Shown: one piece after another, positions 57,710-64,000 of the stretch
Position numbering within the stretch: position 1 is the first letter of the stretch
Layout: the number at the start of each line of letters is the position of its first letter
Source of the DNA: Streptomyces sp. WZ-12
GTDB taxonomy: Bacteria > Actinomycetota > Actinomycetes > Streptomycetales > Streptomycetaceae
Direction: 5' to 3'
NCBI RefSeq assembly: GCF_028898845.1
Contig: NZ_CP118574.1
Location: forward strand, 5,863,001-5,927,000
Length of the DNA: 64,000 nt
Made by a program: the position numbers and the translations under genes
Notes under the pieces: model-generated
What the model was told of the DNA's origin: nothing
The model's database searches: none
The model's input: the letters and a program-made list of their open reading frames with translations, nothing else

Positions 57710-60700
57710 ATGCTCGAATCTATTGAGCCCAATGAATCCACCCGGTCCGCGGACCGTGCTGGCAACAACGACACCTCGCCCAGCGACACGCTGCCGCCGC
57801 GCCGCCGGCGCCGCGCGGCGTCCCGCCCGGCCGGCCCGCCGAGCGCTACCGCGGCCGAGACCACGGTCGTGAGCACCGAGACCCCGGTGGCGAGCGCCGC
57901 CGTGGAGACCCCCGCGCCCGCCGCCGAGGAGCGGCCGGCCCGCCCGCGCCGCCGGGCGACCCGCAAGGCGACCGCCCCCGCCGGCGCGCCCGCGGCCACC
58001 CCGGAGCAGCCCGCCGAGGCGCCGGCCGTTGCCGAGGCGCCGGTTGTGGTTGCCGAGGAGGAGGCGCGTCCGGCGCGTGCGCGTCGTCGGGCGACGCGTA
58101 AGGCCACGGCGCCGGCCGGTGCGCCGCAGGCCGCTGTTGAGGAGAGTGCCGCGCCGGCCGCCGCGCAGCCGGCCGTCGAGGAGCCCGCTGAGGCCGAGGC
58201 CCCGCGGCGCCGGCGTCGTCGGACCGAGCGGCCCGCGGAGCCGGCCGCCGCCGAGGCGCCCCGCGCCGAGGAGAAGGCGGAGGCACCGGCCCGGGGTCGC
58301 CGCCGGGCGCAGCGCCCGCCGACGGCCGTCTTCCAGGCGCCGGTCTTCTCCTCCGAGCCGATGTTCCAGACGCCGGAGAGCGCCGCCGTCGCGCACGCCG
58401 CCGCCCGCCAGGAGGCCGCCGCGACCGAGCAGCCGGTGGAGGAGGCGCCCGCCGCCAACCGTCGCCGTCGTCGGCGCCGTGGTGAGCCGGCCGAGGCCGA
58501 GCAGGTGGCCCCGGCGCAGGTCGAGGAGAAGGTGACCGAGGAGAGCGCCGAGACCACCGAGGCCGTTGAGGCCGAGGAGGAGCACGCCGAGGACGTCGGC
58601 GAAGAGGGCGAGCGTCCCTCGCGCCGGCGTCGCCGGGGCGGCCGCCGCCGTCGTCGCGGCGAGGCGGCCGAGGGCGCCGAGGAGCAGTCGGCGGAGGCCG
58701 GTGCCGCCGAGGAGGAGGCCGAGATCGCCGAGGGCGAGGAGCCGGCCGAGGCCGAGGAGGAGGCCGAGGGCTCCGTCAGCACCAGCAGCAGCCGTCGCCG
58801 TCGGCGTCGCCGCCGCCGCGGTGGCGACAGCGCCGAGGCCGAGCCCGCGCACGCCGACGACCCCGAGCGCACCGTCGTCAAGGTCCGCGAGCCCCGCAAG
58901 AAGGACGAGGGCACCGGCGCCGACGAGGTGCAGTCCATCAAGGGCTCGACGCGCCTGGAGGCCAAGAAGCAGCGTCGCCGCGAGGGCCGCGAGCAGGGCC
59001 GTCGCCGGGTGCCGATCATCACCGAGGCGGAGTTCCTGGCGCGCCGGGAGGCCGTCGAGCGCGTGATGGTGGTCCGGCAGAGCGGCGAGCGCACCCAGAT
59101 CGGCGTCCTTGAGGACAACGTGCTGGTCGAGCACTTCGTCAACAAGGAGCAGGCCACCAGCTACGTCGGCAACGTCTACCTGGGCAAGGTGCAGAACGTC
59201 CTGCCGTCGATGGAGGCCGCCTTCGTCGACATCGGCAAGGGCCGCAACGCCGTGCTCTACGCCGGCGAGGTCAACTTCGAGGCGCTGGGCATGGCCAACG
59301 GGCCGCGCCGCATCGAGACCGCGTTGAAGTCCGGCCAGTCGGTGCTGGTGCAGGTCACCAAGGACCCGATCGGCCACAAGGGCGCCCGGCTGACCAGCCA
59401 GGTCTCGCTGCCCGGCCGCTACCTGGTCTACGTGCCCGAGGGCTCGATGACCGGCATCAGCCGCAAGCTCCCGGACACCGAGCGGGCCCGGCTGAAGCAG
59501 ATCCTCAAGAAGATCGTTCCCGAGGACGCGGGCGTCATCGTGCGCACCGCCGCGGAGGGCGCGAGCGAGGACGAGCTGCGCCGGGACGTCGAGCGGCTGC
59601 AGGCGCAGTGGGAAGAGATCCAGAAGAAGGCGAAGGCGGCCTCCACCGGCTCGCCGAGCCTGCTCTACGGCGAGCCGGACATGACCGTCCGGGTCGTCCG
59701 CGACATCTTCAACGAGGACTTCTCCAAGGTCATCGTCAGCGGTGACGGCGCCTGGGAGACCATCCACGGCTACGTCTCGCACGTCGCGCCGGACCTCGTC
59801 GACCGGCTCCAGCGGTGGACGTCCGAGGTCGACGTCTTCGCGACGTACCGGATCGACGAGCAGCTCATGAAGGCGCTGGACCGCAAGGTCTGGCTGCCCA
59901 GCGGCGGTTCGCTGGTGATCGACAAGACCGAAGCCATGGTCGTGGTCGACGTCAACACCGGGAAGTTCACCGGGCAGGGCGGCAACCTCGAAGAGACCGT
60001 CACCCGGAACAACCTGGAGGCGGCCGAGGAGATCGTGCGCCAACTGCGGCTGCGCGATCTGGGCGGCATCGTCGTCATCGACTTCATCGACATGGTGCTG
60101 GAGTCCAACCGGGACCTGGTGCTGCGGCGGCTGCTGGAGTGCCTGGGCCGGGACCGGACCAAGCACCAGGTGGCCGAGGTCACCTCGCTCGGCCTGGTGC
60201 AGATGACCCGCAAGCGGGTCGGCCAGGGGCTGCTGGAGTCGTTCTCCGAGCAGTGCGTGCACTGCAACGGCCGCGGCGTCATCGTCCACATGGACCAGCC
60301 GACGGTGGCCGGCGGTGGCGGCAAGCGCAAGAAGAAGGGCAAGGCCGGGGCGAACGGTGCCCAGCCGGAGCAGCCCGTCGAGGTCGAGGTGCCGGTGTCG
60401 GCCGTCGAGGAGGCTCCGGAGCTGGAGCCGGTCGCGGTGACCGAGGCCCAACTGCAGCCGTCGGTGGACGGTGCCGACGAGTGGTTCGGCAGCCCCGCCG
60501 AGGCCGAGGCCGCCGCTGCAGGTCGGGGCCGGGGTCGCCGTCGGGCGAGCCGGAAGGCGTCCGCGCCGGCCGGTACCCCCAAGGCCACCGAGGAGGCCGC
60601 CGCGATCGTGGTGCCGGCCGCCGAGCCGGAGCCCGAGAAGGCCCCGGAGCCGGTCGTCGAGGCGCCCGTGGTCGAGGCCGCTGTCGAGCCGGAGCCCGCG

Positions 60701-61132
60701 CCGGCGCGTCCGCGTCGTCGGGCCACCCGTCGGGTGTCCGCGCCGACCGGTTCGCCGGAGGCCGCCGGTGAGGCCGCGGGGACCATCGTGATCACCGCGC
60801 CGGCCAGCGAGCCGGAGCCCGAGACGGCCCCGGAGCAGCCGGCCGAGGCCGCTGAGCCGGAGCCCGCGGCGAAGAAGACCGCGAAGGCGACGGCGAAGAA
60901 GGCGACGGCCAAGAAGGCCACCGCCAAGACCACGGCCAAGAAGACCGCGGCGAAGAAGACCACGGCCAAGACCGCGACCAAGAAGACGGCGGCGAAGAAG
61001 ACCACCGCCAAGAAGGCCGCGACCAAGAAGACCACCGCGAAGAAGACCACGACGAAGAAGGCGGCGGCCAAGAAGACCGCGGCCGCCGAGCAGTCCTCGG
61101 CCGCGTCGGTGTCCGCCTCCGCGGAGGACTAG
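57710..61132 (+). CDS. rne: Ribonuclease E/G family endoribonuclease
   Basis: An 1140-residue RNase E of the actinobacterial type: the catalytic core lies in the middle. Residues 1-450 are disordered, alternating Arg-rich and Glu/Ala-rich stretches. The S1 domain starts near 462 (QIGVLEDNVLVEHFVN), and the DNase I-like catalytic part has Asp747 (VDVNTGKF) and Asp791 (VIDFIDM). The zinc-link CxxC is Cys849/Cys852. The C-terminal 200 residues include further Arg motifs and a long Lys/Thr/Ala tail (KKTTAKK units). An RRRATRK-type motif followed by APAG-like residues occurs four times, twice on each side of the core. The 5' leader is 200 GC-rich bases. The ATG is at 57710. Confidence 0.94.
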   Translation: MLESIEPNESTRSADRAGNNDTSPSDTLPPRRRRRAASRPAGPPSATAAETTVVSTETPVASAAVETPAPAAEERPARPRRRATRKATAPAGAPAATPEQPAEAPAVAEAPVVVAEEEARPARARRRATRKATAPAGAPQAAVEESAAPAAAQPAVEEPAEAEAPRRRRRRTERPAEPAAAEAPRAEEKAEAPARGRRRAQRPPTAVFQAPVFSSEPMFQTPESAAVAHAAARQEAAATEQPVEEAPAANRRRRRRRGEPAEAEQVAPAQVEEKVTEESAETTEAVEAEEEHAEDVGEEGERPSRRRRRGGRRRRRGEAAEGAEEQSAEAGAAEEEAEIAEGEEPAEAEEEAEGSVSTSSSRRRRRRRRRGGDSAEAEPAHADDPERTVVKVREPRKKDEGTGADEVQSIKGSTRLEAKKQRRREGREQGRRRVPIITEAEFLARREAVERVMVVRQSGERTQIGVLEDNVLVEHFVNKEQATSYVGNVYLGKVQNVLPSMEAAFVDIGKGRNAVLYAGEVNFEALGMANGPRRIETALKSGQSVLVQVTKDPIGHKGARLTSQVSLPGRYLVYVPEGSMTGISRKLPDTERARLKQILKKIVPEDAGVIVRTAAEGASEDELRRDVERLQAQWEEIQKKAKAASTGSPSLLYGEPDMTVRVVRDIFNEDFSKVIVSGDGAWETIHGYVSHVAPDLVDRLQRWTSEVDVFATYRIDEQLMKALDRKVWLPSGGSLVIDKTEAMVVVDVNTGKFTGQGGNLEETVTRNNLEAAEEIVRQLRLRDLGGIVVIDFIDMVLESNRDLVLRRLLECLGRDRTKHQVAEVTSLGLVQMTRKRVGQGLLESFSEQCVHCNGRGVIVHMDQPTVAGGGGKRKKKGKAGANGAQPEQPVEVEVPVSAVEEAPELEPVAVTEAQLQPSVDGADEWFGSPAEAEAAAAGRGRGRRRASRKASAPAGTPKATEEAAAIVVPAAEPEPEKAPEPVVEAPVVEAAVEPEPAPARPRRRATRRVSAPTGSPEAAGEAAGTIVITAPASEPEPETAPEQPAEAAEPEPAAKKTAKATAKKATAKKATAKTTAKKTAAKKTTAKTATKKTAAKKTTAKKAATKKTTAKKTTTKKAAAKKTAAAEQSSAASVSASAED

Positions 61133-61140
61133 AGCAACGC

Positions 61141-61180
61141 CCGGCCCCGGGCCGTCGAAGAGGCGGTCCGGGGCCGGTTT
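61141..61180 (+). terminator. Terminator after rne
   Basis: A 14-bp stem (one G.T pair), CCGGCCCCGGGCCG with its complement ending at 61177, followed by TTT. Confidence 0.8.
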
Positions 61181-61377
61181 GACCCCCTGGTCAAGGCCCC
61201 GTAACCTTGACCGTCGGTGTCTGTGGACACCACCACTTCTGAGCACACACCTCTCGGCTCCGCCGAGGGAGGCCGCTCGTCCACTTGTCATCCACAGGTT
61301 GGATTCCACGGGACGTCCCTGAGCCCGTGAGGGCGGCTGGCATCAGAGGATCGAAACCTAGCGAGAGAGAGTTCCGC

Positions 61378-61698
61378 GTGTACGCGATCGTGCGCACCGG
61401 CGGACGCCAGCAGAAGGTTGCTGTTGGCGACGTCATCGAAGTTGACCGCATTTCCACCAGCAAGGTCGGCGACACCGTCGAGCTCTCCACGCTGCTGGTC
61501 GTCGACGGCGACGCGGTCACCAGCGACCCGTGGGTCCTGGCGGGCGTGAAGGTCCAGGCCGAGGTCGTCGACCACCACAAGGGCGACAAGATCCGGATCC
61601 AGAAGTACAAGAACAAGACCGGTTACAAGAAGCGGATCGGCCACCGCCAGCTCCACACGGCGCTGAAGATCACCGGCATCGACGCTCCGGCGAAGTAA
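61378..61698 (+). CDS. rplU: Large-subunit ribosomal protein L21
   Basis: Ribosomal protein bL21, 106 residues. The start [17 protein letters not shown] and the end [23 protein letters not shown] segment are typical. The GTG at 61378 follows GAGAGAG. It is the first gene of the rplU-rpmA pair, with 14 bases between them. About 200 bases separate it from the rne terminator; they must hold the promoter, and contain a TTGACC at 61207 and the near-palindrome GGTGTCTGTGGACACC. Confidence 0.97.
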   Translation: MYAIVRTGGRQQKVAVGDVIEVDRISTSKVGDTVELSTLLVVDGDAVTSDPWVLAGVKVQAEVVDHHKGDKIRIQKYKNKTGYKKRIGHRQLHTALKITGIDAPAK

Positions 61699-61712
61699 GG
61701 GACTGAGGAGAC

Positions 61713-61967
61713 ATGGCACACAAGAAGGGCGCATCGTCCACTCGGAACGGTCGCGATTCCAATGCTCAGCGGCTCGGTGTGAAGCGCTTCGGCGGTCAGA
61801 CCGTTCTCGCCGGTGAGATCCTGGTCCGCCAGCGTGGCACCCACTTCCACCCGGGCACGGGCGTCGGTCGCGGTGGCGACGACACCCTGTTCGCCCTGCA
61901 GCCCGGTGCGGTGCAGTTCGGCACCTTCCGCGGCCGCAAGGTCGTGAACATCGTCCCTGCCCAGTAA
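61713..61967 (+). CDS. rpmA: Large-subunit ribosomal protein L27
   Basis: Ribosomal protein bL27, 84 residues. The N-terminus [20 protein letters not shown] reaches the peptidyl-transferase centre, and there is no cleavable extension of the Firmicutes type. [20 protein letters not shown] is the central motif. The ATG at 61713 follows GAGGAG. It is co-transcribed with rplU. Confidence 0.97.
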   Translation: MAHKKGASSTRNGRDSNAQRLGVKRFGGQTVLAGEILVRQRGTHFHPGTGVGRGGDDTLFALQPGAVQFGTFRGRKVVNIVPAQ

Positions 61968-62004
61968 TTCGGGCCAGGACGCACGTCGAAGCACGTTGTC
62001 AGGG

Positions 62005-62050
62005 GCGGACCGCCTCTTCTCGCGTCAAGCGGGAAGACCGGTCCGCCCTT
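62005..62050 (+). terminator. Two-tier hairpin after rpmA
   Basis: An outer 10-bp stem GGGCGGACCG / CGGTCCGCCC and an inner 8-bp CTTCTCGC / GCGGGAAG (one G.T). It separates the ribosomal operon from obg. Confidence 0.75.
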
Positions 62051-62156
62051 GGCGCGTTAAGAGGAAGACAGCCCGCCGTGCGCGCGGTGGGCCGGGTGTC
62101 GCACGGACACCCGCTCAGTACGTAGAAGACCCCGCTGATCTGGAGGCACCCCCACC

Positions 62157-63593
62157 ATGACCACCTTCGTGGACCGCGTCGAGCTGCACGTCGCCGCGGG
62201 TAACGGAGGCCACGGCTGTGCCTCCGTCCATCGGGAGAAGTTCAAGCCGCTCGGCGGTCCGGACGGCGGCAACGGTGGCCGCGGCGGCGACGTGATCCTC
62301 GTAGTCGACCAGGACGTCACCACGCTCCTGGACTACCACCACCACCCGCACCGCAAGGCCACCAACGGCCAGCCGGGCGCGGGCGACAACCGCGAGGGCA
62401 AGAACGGCAAGGACCTGATCCTGCCGGTGCCCGACGGCACCGTCGTCCTGGACGGGAACGGCGAGGTGCTGGCCGACATGGTGGGCCAGGGCACCCAGTT
62501 CGTCGCCGGCCAGGGCGGCCGCGGCGGCCTCGGCAACGCCGCGCTGGCCTCCGCCCGTCGCAAGGCCCCCGGCTTCGCGCTGCTCGGCGAGCCCGGCGGG
62601 GCCCGGGACATCGTGCTGGAGCTCAAGACCGTCGCGGACGTCGCGCTGGTCGGCTACCCGAGCGCCGGCAAGTCCTCGCTGATCTCGGTGCTCTCGGCGG
62701 CCAAGCCGAAGATCGCCGACTACCCGTTCACGACGCTGGTGCCCAACCTCGGCGTGGTGACCGCCGGTGCGACGGTCTACACCATCGCCGACGTCCCCGG
62801 CCTGATCCCCGGCGCCAGCCAGGGCAAGGGCCTGGGCCTGGAGTTCCTGCGGCACGTCGAGCGCTGTGAGGTGCTCGTCCACGTCCTGGACACCGCCACC
62901 CTGGAGTCGGACCGCGACCCGGTCTCCGACCTCGACGTCATCGAGGAGGAGCTGGCCCAGTACGGCGGTCTCGGCGACCGGCCGCGGGTGGTCGTCCTCA
63001 ACAAGGTCGACATCCCGGACGGCCAGGACCTCGCCGACATGATCCGCCCGGACCTGGAGGCGCGCGGCTACCGCGTCTTCGAGGTCTCCGCGGTGGCCCG
63101 GCAGGGCCTGAAGGAGCTGTCCTACGCCCTGGCGGAGATCGTCGCCGCGGCGCGCGCCGCCAAGCCGCAGCAGGAGGCCACCCGGATCGTGATCCGCCCC
63201 AAGGCGGTCGACGACGCGGGCTTCACGGTCACCAAGGAGGCCGACCGCCTCTTCCGCGTCCGCGGCGAGAAGCCCGAACGCTGGGTCCGTCAGACCGACT
63301 TCAACAACGACGAGGCCGTCGGCTACCTCGCCGACCGGCTCAACCGCCTCGGTGTCGAGGACGCGTTGCTCAAGGCGGGCGCCCGCGCCATGGACGGCGT
63401 GGCGATCGGTTCCGAGGACGACGCGGTGGTCTTCGACTGGGAGCCGTCGATGTCGGCCGGCGCGGAGATGCTGGGCCGGCGCGGTGAGGACCACCGCTTC
63501 GAGGCCCCGCGCCCGGCCGCCCAGCGCCGTCGCGACCGCGACGCGGAGCGCGACGAGGCGCAGAGCGACTACGACGGCTTCTCGCCGTTCTAG
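62157..63593 (+). CDS. obg: GTPase Obg (CgtA)
   Basis: A ribosome-assembly GTPase of 478 residues that also gates sporulation in Streptomyces. The glycine-rich Obg domain covers about 1-158 ([29 protein letters not shown]). G1 is [10 protein letters not shown] near residue 166, DVPG is the G3 motif, and NKVD is G4. The OCT domain lies near 345-425 ([20 protein letters not shown]). The C-terminus is arginine/acidic. The ATG at 62157 follows GGAGG. The regular order rplU-rpmA-obg is kept. Confidence 0.97.
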   Translation: MTTFVDRVELHVAAGNGGHGCASVHREKFKPLGGPDGGNGGRGGDVILVVDQDVTTLLDYHHHPHRKATNGQPGAGDNREGKNGKDLILPVPDGTVVLDGNGEVLADMVGQGTQFVAGQGGRGGLGNAALASARRKAPGFALLGEPGGARDIVLELKTVADVALVGYPSAGKSSLISVLSAAKPKIADYPFTTLVPNLGVVTAGATVYTIADVPGLIPGASQGKGLGLEFLRHVERCEVLVHVLDTATLESDRDPVSDLDVIEEELAQYGGLGDRPRVVVLNKVDIPDGQDLADMIRPDLEARGYRVFEVSAVARQGLKELSYALAEIVAAARAAKPQQEATRIVIRPKAVDDAGFTVTKEADRLFRVRGEKPERWVRQTDFNNDEAVGYLADRLNRLGVEDALLKAGARAMDGVAIGSEDDAVVFDWEPSMSAGAEMLGRRGEDHRFEAPRPAAQRRRDRDAERDEAQSDYDGFSPF

Positions 63594-63643
63594 TTGCGGA
63601 GTTCGCGGCGGCCCGGCCGCTCGACGAACGCCCCGCACCATGA

Positions 63644-63681
63644 CCGCAGGCCCGGGAGGAGCGCTCCTCCCGGGCCTGCGG
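63644..63681. terminator. Perfect 38-bp palindrome after obg
   Basis: A 19-bp self-complementary stem centred at 63662, arms CCGCAGGCCCGGGAGGAGC. It lies between the obg stop and the convergent partial gene and can end both. Confidence 0.85.
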
Positions 63682-63720
63682 GCGTTCTGACGGGACCCGC
63701 GCGAGCGGCCCGCCGGACGG

Positions 63721-64000
63721 CTAGACGGTGGCGGTCGTGTCCGGGGCGCCGCCGGTGCCGTTGCGGGTCGTCTCCGCGGCGGTCACGCCCTGCTGCGAGC
63801 GCTGGACGGGGATGCCGGAGAGCCGGCTCTCCATCCGCCGCCGACGCTCGTCGGCCCTGCCGCACAGCTCCACCGCGGCCCGGTCGAAGCGGACCGACGA
63901 GGGCGGGTCGGACGGGCCGAGCAGGTACTCCTTGAGCTCGGCGCGGGCCGCGGCCAGACCGTCCCGCTCCGGGGTGCGCACCGCGTCGAGGAGCGCGGGC
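63721..64000 (-). CDS. Unrecognised gene, 3' end only
   Basis: The minus-strand frame stays open from the TAG at 63721-63723 to the window edge, giving at least 93 residues. The visible part is mostly charged helix (DGLAAARAELKEYLL, then RAAVELCGRADERRRRMESR) and a Thr/Gly-rich tail (TRNGTGGAPDTTATV). I do not recognise a family. A GTG at 63981 could be a start, but the frame continues without a stop and the local codon bias is unchanged, so it is probably internal. The gene is convergent with obg. Confidence 0.55.
   Translation of the reverse strand, partial: PALLDAVRTPERDGLAAARAELKEYLLGPSDPPSSVRFDRAAVELCGRADERRRRMESRLSGIPVQRSQQGVTAAETTRNGTGGAPDTTATV

Overview
The window is a 64 kb stretch of a high-GC actinomycete chromosome, almost certainly Streptomyces. 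The evidence is the very high GC at third codon positions, many GTG starts, and a gene order (malQ, pepN, asd, sodF, rpiB, tRNA-Pro, tig, clpP1-clpP2-clpX, valS, folC, ndk, mreBCD-pbp2-rodA, radical SAM pair, rne, rplU-rpmA, obg) that I recognise as a conserved Streptomyces core segment. I see no prophage, insertion sequence, CRISPR array or biosynthetic cluster.

Layout. 0-3 kb: a small repeat-rich protein translationally coupled to malQ behind a Crp-like site. 2.8-3.5 kb: a gene-free stretch with two facing copies of a structured intergenic repeat and a minisatellite. 3.5-8.4 kb: a small membrane protein, an acyl-ACP desaturase with a triple operator, then an EamA transporter, a LysR regulator and allantoicase. 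The transporter and allantoicase share an unusually well matched upstream block. 8.5-18.4 kb: two PepN paralogues flanking a MazEF-like module (toxin frameshifted), asd and an AbiEi/DUF559-like protein; then a mycothiol-dependent nitroreductase-like DsbA protein and sodF behind a Nur-like box. 18.6-24.1 kb: three related amino-acid permeases with bioY between the second and third. 24.3-30.4 kb: rpiB, an Fpg/Nei glycosylase, an Eis-like acetyltransferase, a membrane PP2C phosphatase, a CPA2 antiporter, a small membrane protein and an ArsC-like protein. 30.5-36.6 kb: tRNA-Gly, tRNA-Pro and the protein quality-control cluster tig/clpP1P2/clpX with a ClgR motif, then a proline/glutamine-rich membrane protein. 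36.7-44.3 kb: valS, a polytopic GT-C-like membrane protein, a PbpA-type PBP, folC and a DUF4233 protein. 44.5-51.6 kb: ndk and the lateral-wall/spore-wall cluster mreB-mreC-mreD-pbp2-rodA. 51.6-64 kb: an RsbW-like ATPase, a CYTH-CHAD protein, a TIGR03960 radical SAM protein with its DUF2344 partner, rne, rplU-rpmA, obg and the 3' end of an unrecognised gene.

How genes fit together. The clp genes form a ClgR-type protease regulon; mreB to rodA form the elongation/sporulation wall machine; the EamA-LysR-allantoicase block looks like a small local regulon; rne, rplU, rpmA and obg form the ribosome/RNA-maturation end.

Most worth checking: the duplicated promoter block at 5061 and 7095 with a LysR gene between; the paired hairpin elements at 2948 and 3232 with compensated stems and an identical 13-nt loop; the triple desaturase operator; probable non-standard starts (CTG at 56632, perhaps ATC at 29481); the frameshifted MazF; and a recurring leaderless-promoter signature. 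I did not find a clearly new multi-gene system; the novelty here is regulatory and at element scale.
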